NCBI GenBank assembly: GCA_040255525.1
Contig: JBDZVD010000006.1
Coordinates: 1-64,000 of the forward strand
Origin: Rugosimonospora sp040255525
Lineage (GTDB): Bacteria > Actinomycetota > Actinomycetes > Mycobacteriales > Micromonosporaceae
Length of the DNA: 64,000 nucleotides
Direction: 5' to 3'
Shown here: positions 1 to 8,500 of the stretch, in pieces
Numbering within the stretch: the first letter of the stretch is position 1
Layout: each line of letters starts with the position of its first letter
Notes under the pieces: model-generated
Seen by the model: only the letters and a program-made list of their open reading frames with translations
What the model was told of the DNA's origin: nothing
Databases searched by the model: none
Position numbers and translations under genes: made by a program

Positions 1-293
1 CGGTGAAGGCGGCGGTGCTGCCGCTGTCGCGCAACGCCGACCTGTCCCCGAAGGCCAAGGAGCTGGCCGCCGCCCTGCGCCAGCGGTGGAACGTCGAGTT
101 CGACGACTCGCAGGCGATCGGCCGGCGCTACCGGCGCCAGGACGAGATCGGTACCCCGTTCTGCGTGACCGTGGACTTCGACACCTTGCAGGACAACGCG
201 GTCACCGTACGGGACCGGGACACGATGAGCCAGGAACGCATCTCCATCGACCAGGTCGAGCGGTACCTGAGCGAGCGGCTGCCCGGCTGCTGA
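1..293 (+). CDS. glyS: Glycyl-tRNA synthetase, C-terminal part (5' end outside window)
   Basis: The frame enters from the left edge and ends in TGA at 291-293, leaving about 97 residues. They match the C-terminal anticodon-binding domain of the dimeric alpha2-type glycyl-tRNA synthetase: VKAAVLPLSRN, then the SQAIGRRYRRQDEIGTPFCV segment, then TVRDRDTMSQERI. This enzyme charges tRNA-Gly in the cytoplasm; the C-terminal domain reads the anticodon. The catalytic class II core lies upstream of the window. A 13-bp perfect hairpin follows 11 bases after the stop, so this is probably the last gene of its transcript. Identity is confident because the motif order is family specific; only the length cannot be judged. 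Confidence 0.95.
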   Translation, partial: VKAAVLPLSRNADLSPKAKELAAALRQRWNVEFDDSQAIGRRYRRQDEIGTPFCVTVDFDTLQDNAVTVRDRDTMSQERISIDQVERYLSERLPGC

Positions 294-303
294 ACCGCAC
301 GCC

Positions 304-339
304 CGCAAGGGCCGGGTCCGGATGGGCCCGGCCCTTGCG
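304..339 (+). terminator. Hairpin terminator downstream of glyS
   Basis: A perfect 13-bp inverted repeat (304-316 pairing with 327-339) surrounds a 10-base loop and begins 11 bases after the glyS stop. There is no T-run, as usual for actinomycete terminators. Confidence 0.75.
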
Positions 340-473
340 CGTTCCCGGAACCGGCGAGTCTGGCCGGCGGTCGCGGGTGCGCCACGCCGGGGTATTGATT
401 GCACAGCCTCCTGCGGTCATCATCTGATCATCAGGTTGTTTGACATACGTCAATGCGTCCGTGGGAGCGCCCC

Positions 474-1295
474 ATGCGAAGCTCTGTGCCCTCCGGGCGG
501 CGTCGCGTCCTCGTGACTACCGCCGTCACCGCCCTCGTGACCACCGCCGGCCTGGTGGCCGGGGCGCTGCCCGCCGCCGCGTCCACCGCCACCTACACCG
601 CGCTCGGCGACTCGTACTCCTCCGGCGTCGGTACCCGCGCCTACATTTCCGACGGCACCAACTGCCAGCGCTCGACGTACGCGTACCCGGAGCTGGACGC
701 CGCCAGCCTCGGCGCGGCGCTCACCTTCGCCGCCTGCGGCGGCGCCAAGGTAGCCGACGTGCTCAACACCCAGCTCGGCAGCCTGAACGCCGGTACGACC
801 TACGTCACCGTGTCGGTCGGCGGCAACGACGCCGGATTCTCCGACGTCATCGAGCAGTGCGCGCTGCCCTGGCCGTGGACCTGCGAGAGCCAGATCGCCA
901 GCGCGGAGGCCTTCATCACCAATACCCTGCCGGGCAGGCTCGACCAGCTCTACACCGCCATCCGGGCCAAGGCTCCGGCGGCGAAGGTCGTGGTGGTCGG
1001 GTACCCCCGGCTGTTCAACGTCACCGACTGCCAGTCGCTGGCCCGGATCAGCCCGGCCGAGCAGAGCGAGCTGAACAGCGGCGCCGACCTGCTGGACGTC
1101 ACCATGCGGGGCCGGGCCAGCGCGCACGGGTTCGGGTTCGTCGATCCCCGTGCCGCCTTCACCGGCCACGCCGTCTGCGACAGCGTCGAGTGGATCAACG
1201 GCCTCTCCAACCCGGTCAGCGAGTCCTACCACCCCAACCGCACCGGCCAGTCCTCGGGCTACGCACCCCTGGTGAAGGCGGCACTGCTCGCCTGA
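474..1295 (+). CDS. Secreted SGNH/GDSL-family esterase or lipase
   Basis: An extracellular hydrolase of the SGNH superfamily, acting on ester bonds of lipids or acetylated/acylated substrates. After an N-terminal signal peptide (basic RRR, then a hydrophobic Ala/Val/Leu stretch ending AAAS), the four blocks appear in order: GDSYSSG (block I, nucleophile Ser), AACGGAK (block II Gly), GGNDAGF (block III Asn) and SESYHPN (block V His). Length (273 aa) and layout match the Streptomyces-type secreted lipases. Two in-frame ATGs exist, at 453 and 474; I prefer 474 because it puts the basic residues directly at the N-terminus of the signal peptide. Exact substrate is unknown. Six cysteines after the signal suggest disulfides, as in homologues. 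A strong hairpin follows at 1342-1375, so the gene is probably monocistronic. Confidence 0.9.
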   Translation: MRSSVPSGRRRVLVTTAVTALVTTAGLVAGALPAAASTATYTALGDSYSSGVGTRAYISDGTNCQRSTYAYPELDAASLGAALTFAACGGAKVADVLNTQLGSLNAGTTYVTVSVGGNDAGFSDVIEQCALPWPWTCESQIASAEAFITNTLPGRLDQLYTAIRAKAPAAKVVVVGYPRLFNVTDCQSLARISPAEQSELNSGADLLDVTMRGRASAHGFGFVDPRAAFTGHAVCDSVEWINGLSNPVSESYHPNRTGQSSGYAPLVKAALLA

Positions 1296-1341
1296 CCGTC
1301 GCGGCGCCCGGACCCGCGGCGGCCCGGGCGGAGCGATCTGT

Positions 1342-1375
1342 CGCCCGGCCCGGGCAACCGTTTCCGGGCCGGGCG
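1342..1375 (+). terminator. Hairpin terminator after the SGNH esterase
   Basis: Perfect 12-bp inverted repeat, 1342-1353 with 1364-1375, loop of 10 bases. It lies between the esterase stop and the sigma factor start (1409) and should separate the two units. Confidence 0.65.
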
Positions 1376-1408
1376 TGTCCTTGTCATCGTGGGATCGGAA
1401 CTGACCCG

Positions 1409-1912
1409 ATGAACCGGGCGGATGAGGCTGACTTCCGCGCGTTCGTCGCGGCGCGGTCGGGTGCGCTGCTGTCGTTCGCGCACCTGTTGACCGGCGACCG
1501 GCACACCGCCGAGGACGTGGTGCAGACCGCGCTGGCCGCCACCGCGCTGTCCTGGCAGCGGGTGCGGCGGCGGGACCACCCGGAGGGGTACGTCCGGCGG
1601 GCCATCGTGAACACGCATCTCAACGCGCAGCGGCGGCGGCTGTGGCGGGAACGGCCGACCGCCGAGGTACCCGAAGCCGTCGATCCGCAGCCGGTCGAGG
1701 CCGGTGTCGACGAGCGGGACCTCATGTGGCGCGCACTGGCCACGCTGCCGCCGCGGCAGCGGGCGGTGCTCGTCCTGCGGTACTACGAGGACCTGCCCGA
1801 GGCCGACATCGCCGACGTGCTCGGCTGCAGCCGGGGCACCGTCAAGAGCCAGGCGAGCAAGGCGATCGAGCACCTACGCGAGGTCTTCACCGTCGAGGAG
1901 GCACGATCATGA
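1409..1912 (+). CDS. ECF RNA polymerase sigma factor, SigE family
   Basis: A 167-aa group 4 sigma factor that directs RNA polymerase to a small set of promoters. Region 2 is at about residues 10-75 (SFAHLLTGDRHTAEDVVQTA, then the WQRVRRRDHPEGYVRRAIVN segment) and region 4 at about 108-155 (TLPPRQRAVLVLRYYEDLP, then the helix-turn-helix IADVLGCSRGTVKSQ). This belongs to the SigE-like actinobacterial subfamily that lacks a classical zinc anti-sigma factor. Start ATG 1409 fits the family length. Its stop overlaps an ATG at 1909 that opens only eight codons; the real partner gene begins about 10 bases further on, so the two are co-transcribed. Target promoters cannot be deduced here. Confidence 0.9.
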   Translation: MNRADEADFRAFVAARSGALLSFAHLLTGDRHTAEDVVQTALAATALSWQRVRRRDHPEGYVRRAIVNTHLNAQRRRLWRERPTAEVPEAVDPQPVEAGVDERDLMWRALATLPPRQRAVLVLRYYEDLPEADIADVLGCSRGTVKSQASKAIEHLREVFTVEEARS

Positions 1913-1922
1913 GGACGGCGGG

Positions 1923-3098
1923 GTGGTCCGCGTGACCCGGCTTGAGGAGTTGCTCCGGGAGAGCCTGTCCGATCCACGCCGGAGGCTCGAACCGCCGGCG
2001 GGTCACTTCGAGCGGGTGAGCGAGAAGATCGACCGGGCGCGGCGCCGCCGTGCGTCGCGGTCGTTCGGGGCGGTCGCCGGCGTGGTGGTACTCGTCGTGG
2101 TCGCCGGCCTGCTGGTCGCAGCGCACCGGCCGGGTACGGCCCGGAGGCCGGCCGGGAGGCCGTCGGTGTCCCCCACGCCCACCCGGTACGCGCCGCAGCC
2201 GCAGCGGTACACGGTCGGCGAGGGGGAGCCGGCCGGCCTGGTCGCGTACGGCGGCTCGGTCTACCTGACGGAGACGGAGCCCGGCACGTTGCTGCGCCTG
2301 GATCCGCGGAGCCTGGAGATCACCGGCAGTGCGGCGCTGCCCGGCCAGCCGCAAGGCATCGCCGCCGACCCCGCCCGGGGGCTGATCTGGGTGTGGTATC
2401 CGGAGACCGCCGACCGTACGGTGCTGCTCGGCTACCCGGCCGGGAACCTCGGCAGCCACCGCACGGTACGGGTGGACGTGAGCGTCGTGTGGGCGGTGGC
2501 GGCGCTGAACGGCGAGCTGTGGCTGAGCACCGCTCTGGGCCTGTACCACGTGCCGGCCGGGGCGACCGGTGCCTCCCGCGTGGCCGCGTTCGGTGCGCAG
2601 AGGTTCACCGGACAGCCGGTGAACGCGGCGGCCGCCGATCCGAGCCGCAACCGGATCCTGATCGACGAGACGGACGCGGGCTCGGGGACCCGGCCGGTCG
2701 CCCTCTATCCGGGCACGTCGAAGTCGGTCCGCGGCGAGTACATCGCGCTGGGCAAGGAGGAGGTCGTCGTGGTCGCCGGCCAGATCTGGATCGGCGGGTA
2801 CTCGGGCAGCGGCGGGCCACGGCTGGTCCACCTGGACCCGGACACGCTCCGGCCGCGCGGCGGCAGTCCGGTCGAGGCGCAGCTCGGTCCGGGGGCGATC
2901 GTGTATCCGGGTACGTCGGTGCTCTGGGTGCGCAACGGCGCCGACGAGGGCCTGTCCTGCGTCGACCCGGCCACCGGGGCGGTCCTCGAACAGTGGGAGT
3001 CGGTCCAGGGGCCGGTGGCCTCGGTACCCGGTGCGGCGGTGGCCATCGACGGGGCGTTCCTGTTGCGGCCGCAGCTGCTCGGCCGCTGCGCGGGCTGA
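1923..3098 (+). CDS. Membrane-anchored beta-propeller protein, probable partner of the adjacent sigma factor
   Basis: A 391-aa protein with a short basic cytoplasmic N-terminus (about residues 1-48), one transmembrane segment (about 49-67, AVAGVVVLVVVAGLLVAA), a Pro/Thr linker and a roughly 300-residue extracytoplasmic domain. That domain has repeated strands of the YncE/NHL propeller type (GSVYLTET..LRLDPRSL, GLIWVWYPE, GELWLSTALGLY, GQIWIGGYS, SVLWVRN). Placement directly behind an ECF sigma gene and the topology suggest a sensor/anti-sigma role; no zinc anti-sigma HxxxCxxC motif is present, so this is inference. GTG at 1923 is preferred over GTG 1932 because AGGA lies seven bases upstream of it. 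A bidirectional hairpin at 3146-3182 ends the unit. Confidence 0.75.
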   Translation: MVRVTRLEELLRESLSDPRRRLEPPAGHFERVSEKIDRARRRRASRSFGAVAGVVVLVVVAGLLVAAHRPGTARRPAGRPSVSPTPTRYAPQPQRYTVGEGEPAGLVAYGGSVYLTETEPGTLLRLDPRSLEITGSAALPGQPQGIAADPARGLIWVWYPETADRTVLLGYPAGNLGSHRTVRVDVSVVWAVAALNGELWLSTALGLYHVPAGATGASRVAAFGAQRFTGQPVNAAAADPSRNRILIDETDAGSGTRPVALYPGTSKSVRGEYIALGKEEVVVVAGQIWIGGYSGSGGPRLVHLDPDTLRPRGGSPVEAQLGPGAIVYPGTSVLWVRNGADEGLSCVDPATGAVLEQWESVQGPVASVPGAAVAIDGAFLLRPQLLGRCAG

Positions 3099-3145
3099 CC
3101 GCCGTGGCCGGCACCTGGGCGGAGCCATCCCCCGACCGGCTCGGG

Positions 3146-3182
3146 TGACGGGCGCGCGACGCGGGTCGGCGCGCGCCCGTCA
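3146..3182. terminator. Bidirectional hairpin between convergent genes
   Basis: Perfect 13-bp inverted repeat (3146-3158 with 3170-3182, loop of 11). It follows the propeller gene on the plus strand and overlaps the stop codon of the XdhC-like gene on the minus strand, so it can serve both. Confidence 0.7.
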
Positions 3183-3665
3183 GTGGGAGAAGCCGCCCGG
3201 GCGCCCGTTGCGGTCGGCGATCAGGCCGGCGAGGGTGGACACCGCTATCTCCGGCGGGGTGTGCGAGCCGATGTTCAGCCCGATCGGCCGGTGCACCCGG
3301 GCGATGTCGGCCTCGCCGACGCCGAGGGCGCGCAGCGCCGGGATGTGCGGCGCCGGGTGCCGGGGGCTGCCCATGACGCCGATCCACCGGGCCGGCAGGC
3401 GCAGCGCGTCGCGCAGCACCTCGCCCAGCTCGGGCCGGTGGTGGTCGGTGACCACCACGTCCGTCTTGCCGTCCACAATGGACTTGTCCAGCACCGGTAC
3501 GTCACCGGCCGGGTCGACCAGCACGGTGCGGTAGCCGAGGTCGGCGCCGAAGTGCAGCAGGTACCGCGCCACCGGCGAGGCGAACACGGCCACCAGGGTG
3601 CGCTCGGTCTCCGGACCGGCCACGTCGCCGTGAGCCAGCGAGCACGCTTGGTCGATGGACTCCAT
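3180..3665 (-). CDS. XdhC/CoxI family protein, C-terminal (Rossmann) domain only
   Basis: 161 aa matching the XdhC C-terminal domain: an N-terminal strand-loop (LVAVFASPVARYLLHFGADL), an acidic DxxG-type strand end (VLVDPAG), the conserved VVTDHH motif, WIGVMGSPRH, and the final segment VHRPIGLNIGSHTPPEIAVS. Members assist insertion or sulfuration of the molybdenum cofactor in xanthine dehydrogenase or CO dehydrogenase. Full-length proteins also carry an N-terminal XdhC_CoxI domain, which is absent here. No molybdo-hydroxylase gene is in the window, so the partner is unknown. Start ATG at 3665. It diverges from hrpA, with about 80 bases shared as promoter region. Confidence 0.85.
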   Translation of the reverse strand: MESIDQACSLAHGDVAGPETERTLVAVFASPVARYLLHFGADLGYRTVLVDPAGDVPVLDKSIVDGKTDVVVTDHHRPELGEVLRDALRLPARWIGVMGSPRHPAPHIPALRALGVGEADIARVHRPIGLNIGSHTPPEIAVSTLAGLIADRNGRPGGFSH

Positions 3666-3746
3666 GTTCCCGAGGATGCCAGACCGGCAGGTGGAGGTAA
3701 ATCACTGGTCGGCGGGGGCGGCCGACGGCTTATCCTTGACGGGCCC

Positions 3747-6700
3747 ATGAGCAGTCCCCGTTCCGACCCGTCCGCCCGCCTGGACCGGCGGCGGGCCGCC
3801 GTACCCGAGATCACCTATCCCGAGGCGCTGCCGGTCAGCCAGAAGAAGGACGAGATCCTGGCGGCCATCCGCGACCACCAGGTGGTGATCGTCGCGGGGG
3901 AGACCGGCTCCGGGAAGACGACCCAGCTACCCAAGATCTGCCTTGAGCTGGGTCGGGGCATCGACGGCATGATCGGGCACACCCAGCCCCGCCGGCTGGC
4001 CGCCCGTACCGTGGCGGAGCGCATCGCGGAGGAGTTGGACACCCCGCTCGGCGGGGCGATCGGGTACCAGGTGCGGTTCACCGGGCGGGTCGGCGACGAC
4101 ACGCTGGTCAAGGTGATGACCGACGGCATCCTCCTGACCGAGATCCAGCGGGACCGTCACCTGCGCCGGTACGACACGTTGATCATCGACGAGGCGCACG
4201 AACGCAGCCTGAACATCGACTTCACCCTCGGGTACCTCAAGCGGCTGCTGCCCCGCCGGCCGGACCTCAAGGTGATCATCACTTCGGCGACGATCGACCC
4301 GGAGCGTTTCGCCCGCCACTTCAGCAAGCTGGCCGGTGACGACTTCTCCGACGTGCCGATCGTCGAGGTGTCCGGCCGCACCTATCCGGTCGAGGTGCGG
4401 TACCGGCCGATCGTCGACGACTCCCCGGACGAGGACGGCGACCCGGACGAGGGCTCCGCGGTACGGGACCAGACCCAGGCGATCCTGGACGCGGTCGACG
4501 AACTGCGCGTCGAGGGGCCGGGCGACATCCTGGTCTTCCTGTCCGGAGAGCGGGAGATCCGGGACACCGCCGAGGCGCTGCGCCGGCAGGACCTCCCGCA
4601 GACCGAGGTGCTGCCGCTGTACGCCCGGCTGTCCGCCGCCGAGCAGCACCGGGTGTTCGGCCCGCACACCGGGCGTCGGATTGTCCTCGCGACGAACGTG
4701 GCGGAGACATCGCTGACCGTGCCGGGCATCACGTACGTCATCGACCCCGGCACCGCCCGCGTCTCCCGGTACAGCCACCGCACCAAGGTGCAGCGGCTGC
4801 CCATCGAACCCATCTCGCGGGCGTCCGCCAACCAGCGCAAGGGCCGCTGCGGGCGTACCTCGGACGGGATCTGCATCCGGCTCTACAGCGAGGCGGACTT
4901 CGAGGCCCGTGCGGAGTTCACCGACCCGGAGATCCTGCGCACGAACCTCGCCTCGGTGATCCTCCAGGCGACCGCGGCCGGCCTGGGCGACGTCGCGGCG
5001 TTCCCGTTCATCGACCCGCCGGACCGGCGCAACATCGCCGACGGCGTGGCGCTGCTGACCGAACTGGGCGCGATCGAGGGCGGCCGGCTCACCGGAGTCG
5101 GGCGCAAGCTGGCCCGGTTGCCGATCGACCCGCGCCTGGCCCGGATGGTGCTGGCCGCCGAGCGCAACGGCTGCGTGCGCGAGGTCCTGGTCATCGCGGC
5201 CGCACTGTCCATCCAGGACCCGCGGGAGCGGCCGTCGGACAGGCAGCAGGCCGCCGACCAGTCGCACGCGCGCTTCGCCGACCCCGAGTCGGACTTCCAG
5301 GCGTACCTGAACCTCTGGCAGTACCTGCGGGAGCAGCAGCAGGACCGGTCGGCGAACCAGTTCCGCCGGATGTGCCGCGCCGAGTTCCTGAACTACCTGC
5401 GGGTACGGGAGTGGCAGGATCTGGACAGCCAACTGCGCCAGGTGGTCAAGGACCTGGGCATCCCGCTGTCCAGCGCGCCCGGGGAGCCCGCGCGCATCCA
5501 CCAGTCCCTGCTGCCCGGACTGCTCTCGCACATCGGGCTCAAGGACCCGGAGACCCGGGAATACCTCGGCGCCCGCGGCGCCAGGTTCGCCATCTTCCCC
5601 GGTTCGGCGCTGTTCAAGAAGCAACCGCGTTGGGTGATGGCCGCCGAACTGGTCGAGACATCCCGGCTGTGGGCCCGGGTCGCCGCCCGCGTCGATCCAC
5701 AGTGGATAGAGGAGCACGCCGGGCATCTGGTCAAGCGCCACTACAGCGAGCCGCACTGGGAACGCAAGCAGGCCGCGGTGCTGGCCAACGAACGGGTCAC
5801 CCTGTACGGCCTGCCGATCGTGGTCGGGCGCAAGGTGAACTACGGCCGCATCGATCCGGGGCTGTCCCGGGAACTGTTCATCCGGCACGCGCTCGTGGAG
5901 GGCGACTGGCAGACCCATCACCGGTTCTTCCACGAGAACCGGGAACTGCGCGAAGACGTGGAGGATCTGGAGCACCGGGCCCGCCGGCGCGACATCCTGG
6001 TCGACGACGAGACCCTGTTCGACTTCTACGACCGGCGCATCCCGGCCCACGTGGTCTCCGGACGGCACTTCGACAGCTGGTGGAAGAAGGCCCGGCGCGA
6101 GCAGCCGGAGCTGCTGTCGTTCTCGGCCGCGATGCTGGTCAACGAGGCGGCGAAGGCCGTGGACCCGCGCGACTACCCGGACACCTGGCGCCAGGACGGG
6201 CTGGAGTTGCCGCTGGCCTACCAGTTCGAGCCGGGGTCCGGTGTGGACGGTGTGACCGTCGAGGTGCCGCTCGCGGTACTCAACCAGCTCGCCGTGGACG
6301 CGTTCGGTTGGCAGGTTCCGGGGCTGCGCGAGGACCTGGTCACCGCGCTGATCCGCGGACTGCCCAAGCCGATCCGCCGCGAGTTCGCCCCCGCCCCGGA
6401 CCACGCCCGCGCGGCGCTGGTCCGGTTGACGCCGTACACCGAGCCGTTGCTGGACGGGCTGGAGCGGGAGCTGCACCGGCTCACCGGAGTGGTGGTGCCG
6501 CGCGAGGCGTGGCAGCTGGACCGGGTACCGGACTACCTGAAGATGACGTTCCGGATCGTGGACGACAAGGGCGCTGCGGTCGCCGAGGGCAAGGACCTGC
6601 CCGCGCTCAAGCAGCGGTTGCGCCCCCGGACCCAGGCCGCCCTCGCCGCCGCGGCCGGCGACATCGAACGCACCGGGCTGCGGTCCTGGACGATCGGTAC

Positions 6701-7532
6701 CCTGCCCCGGGTGTTCGCGCAGCAGCGCGCCGGGTACCCGGTGAAGGCGTACCCCGCGCTGCGCGACGAGGGCGACTCGGTCGCGGTACGGCTGTTCGAC
6801 ACCGAGGACGAGGCGGCGTACGCGATGTGGCGCGGCACCCGCCGGCTGCTGACGCTCAACGTCCCCGCGCCGGTGAAGGCGTTGCAGGGCCGGTTGTCCA
6901 ATCAGGCGAAGCTCGCGCTGAGCCGCAACCCGCACGGCAGCGTGCCGGCGTTGATGGACGACTGCGTCGCGGCCGCCATGGACGCGTTGATGACCGACGC
7001 CGGTGGGCCGGCCTGGGACGCGCAGTCGTACGCGGCGCTGGAGGAGCGGGTACGCGCGGGGTTGGGCCGCACCCTGGTCGAGGTGGTGGAGCGGGTCGGG
7101 CCGGTGCTGAGCGGGGCGTACGACGTCTCCCGCCGGTTGGCCGGCACCACCAACCTGTTGCTCGTCGCGTCGCTGACCGACATCCGCGACCAGTTGGCCC
7201 GCCTGGTGTTCCCCGGCTTCGTCGAGGCGACCGGGGCGGCGCGGCTGGCCGACCTGCCGCGGTACCTGCTCGCGATCGAGCGCCGGCTGGACCGGCTCGC
7301 CGGCACCCCGGGCCGGGACCGGGAGCGCACGCAGGCGGTCCAGCAGCTGGAGCGGGAGTACCAGCAGCTGCTCGACCAGGTGCCGGCCGGGCACTGCGTC
7401 CCGGAGGGGCTGCGCCAGGTGCGCTGGATGCTGGAGGAGCTGCGCGTCAACTACTTCGCGCAGGCGCTGGGCACGCCGTACCCGATCTCCGAGAAGCGGA
7501 TCACCCGCGCCCTGGACGACTTGTCGGTGTGA
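3747..7532 (+). CDS. hrpA: ATP-dependent RNA helicase HrpA (DEAH box)
   Basis: A 1261-aa DEAH-box helicase of the full-length bacterial HrpA type (E. coli protein about 1300 aa), acting on mRNA and stalled ribosomes. Motif I GETGSGKTT is near residue 51, motif II DEAH near 148, motif III SAT follows in KVIITSATIDPERF, and the helicase C-terminal motifs lie around residues 250-380 (NVAETSLTVPGI, then QRKGRCGRT). A helicase-associated/OB region and the long HrpA-specific C-terminal domain (DUF3418-type) fill the rest. Start ATG 3747 follows the short divergent promoter region shared with the XdhC-like gene. No frameshift is seen over the whole length. Confidence 0.96.
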   Translation: MSSPRSDPSARLDRRRAAVPEITYPEALPVSQKKDEILAAIRDHQVVIVAGETGSGKTTQLPKICLELGRGIDGMIGHTQPRRLAARTVAERIAEELDTPLGGAIGYQVRFTGRVGDDTLVKVMTDGILLTEIQRDRHLRRYDTLIIDEAHERSLNIDFTLGYLKRLLPRRPDLKVIITSATIDPERFARHFSKLAGDDFSDVPIVEVSGRTYPVEVRYRPIVDDSPDEDGDPDEGSAVRDQTQAILDAVDELRVEGPGDILVFLSGEREIRDTAEALRRQDLPQTEVLPLYARLSAAEQHRVFGPHTGRRIVLATNVAETSLTVPGITYVIDPGTARVSRYSHRTKVQRLPIEPISRASANQRKGRCGRTSDGICIRLYSEADFEARAEFTDPEILRTNLASVILQATAAGLGDVAAFPFIDPPDRRNIADGVALLTELGAIEGGRLTGVGRKLARLPIDPRLARMVLAAERNGCVREVLVIAAALSIQDPRERPSDRQQAADQSHARFADPESDFQAYLNLWQYLREQQQDRSANQFRRMCRAEFLNYLRVREWQDLDSQLRQVVKDLGIPLSSAPGEPARIHQSLLPGLLSHIGLKDPETREYLGARGARFAIFPGSALFKKQPRWVMAAELVETSRLWARVAARVDPQWIEEHAGHLVKRHYSEPHWERKQAAVLANERVTLYGLPIVVGRKVNYGRIDPGLSRELFIRHALVEGDWQTHHRFFHENRELREDVEDLEHRARRRDILVDDETLFDFYDRRIPAHVVSGRHFDSWWKKARREQPELLSFSAAMLVNEAAKAVDPRDYPDTWRQDGLELPLAYQFEPGSGVDGVTVEVPLAVLNQLAVDAFGWQVPGLREDLVTALIRGLPKPIRREFAPAPDHARAALVRLTPYTEPLLDGLERELHRLTGVVVPREAWQLDRVPDYLKMTFRIVDDKGAAVAEGKDLPALKQRLRPRTQAALAAAAGDIERTGLRSWTIGTLPRVFAQQRAGYPVKAYPALRDEGDSVAVRLFDTEDEAAYAMWRGTRRLLTLNVPAPVKALQGRLSNQAKLALSRNPHGSVPALMDDCVAAAMDALMTDAGGPAWDAQSYAALEERVRAGLGRTLVEVVERVGPVLSGAYDVSRRLAGTTNLLLVASLTDIRDQLARLVFPGFVEATGAARLADLPRYLLAIERRLDRLAGTPGRDRERTQAVQQLEREYQQLLDQVPAGHCVPEGLRQVRWMLEELRVNYFAQALGTPYPISEKRITRALDDLSV

Positions 7533-7586
7533 ACCGCGTGTTACCGCCCGCCACCGGCGGTGCTCGCCGGTAGCGTAGAGAGCGTC

Positions 7587-8111
7587 ATGCGCTCCGGCCC
7601 GGTCATCTACGCCTTTGACGGCAGTCCCGCCGCCGAGCACGCGCTGCGCGAGGGTGCGGCGGTGTTCGCCACCCGGCATGCCCTCGTCGTCTCGGTGTGG
7701 GAAGCGGGGACCGGGTTCGAGGTTTCCGCGCTGCCGGTCCGCGCGTTCGAGGCGCCGGCCGCACCGCTGGATTCCGGCGACGCGTTCCAGGTCGACGAGG
7801 ACATGCACGACGCCGCCCGGCGCACCGCCGAACGCGGCGCGCAGTTGGCGCGGCAGGCCGGGCTGGCCGCCGACGCGATGGCGGCCGCCGACCAGGAGAC
7901 GGTGGCCGACACGTTGGTGCGGGTGGCTCGGGAGCTCGACGGCCAGGCGATCGTGTTGGGTTCGCACAGCCGCGGTCCGATCAGCAGCAGATTTCTGGGA
8001 AGTACTTCCCGTGATGTCCTCGAACACGCTACTTGTCCGGTTCTGATTGTGCGGCACGAGTCGAAGCCGGACCACAAGGCGCGTGGAAAGCGACCGCTCG
8101 ACGAGCGTTGA
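7587..8111 (+). CDS. Universal stress protein, UspA family
   Basis: 174-aa single-domain UspA-fold protein. It begins with the typical strand VIYAFDGSPAAEHALREGA and ends with the nucleotide-loop region VLGSHSRGPISSRFLGSTSR followed by HATCPVLIVR. The canonical G-2x-G-9x-G(S/T) ATP motif is slightly altered because the second Gly is Ser (GSHSRG). Such proteins bind ATP or act as cytoplasmic stress adaptors; the specific role is unknown. ATG 7587 gives the family-typical N-terminus; an upstream in-frame start at 7560 would add a non-homologous tail. A terminator-like hairpin lies at 8120-8138. Confidence 0.88.
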   Translation: MRSGPVIYAFDGSPAAEHALREGAAVFATRHALVVSVWEAGTGFEVSALPVRAFEAPAAPLDSGDAFQVDEDMHDAARRTAERGAQLARQAGLAADAMAAADQETVADTLVRVARELDGQAIVLGSHSRGPISSRFLGSTSRDVLEHATCPVLIVRHESKPDHKARGKRPLDER

Positions 8112-8119
8112 GCCGGTCA

Positions 8120-8138
8120 CCGGCGCGCGACGCGCCGG
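8120..8138 (+). terminator. Hairpin after the universal stress gene
   Basis: Perfect 8-bp stem (8120-8127 with 8131-8138) closed by the three-base loop CGA, nine bases after the stop codon at 8109-8111. Confidence 0.5.
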
Positions 8139-8148
8139 CAGCCAGGGC

Positions 8149-8187
8149 GCGTAGGTCAAGCCACTTCCGCGTAGGTCAAGCCACTTC
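8149..8187. repeat. Two tandem copies of a 19-base unit
   Basis: The unit GCGTAGGTCAAGCCACTTC occurs at 8149-8167 and again at 8169-8187, one base apart. It lies in the 390-base gap between the stress gene and the M15-like gene. Apart from this duplication and the hairpin at 8120-8138, I see no coding or RNA feature in 8112-8500. Confidence 0.8.
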
Positions 8188-8500
8188 ATTGCCCGCGATG
8201 CCGGATGGGGATTCCCCGCGTATCGGTCGTGCGCGCACCTCGGCGGGTCGACGACGGGTGGCGTTTCGGACCAGGTCGGCACATTCATCGGCAGCGGCGA
8301 GCGACAGCATCGCTCGCGGCTCGTTGGTCCCTTCGTGTCCACTGGCGCCTGAAATCGGCGAAGTTGCCGGACCCCCAAGATGTCCGATGTTAGCTTTACC
8401 CCAGTTATGCCCGTACCAGTTGATTGGGGATGATTCGACCTTGGCAACCATGGGGCGGGATCTTCGGAATGGATCCGTGACGGCCGGCGCGGAAGGCGCG

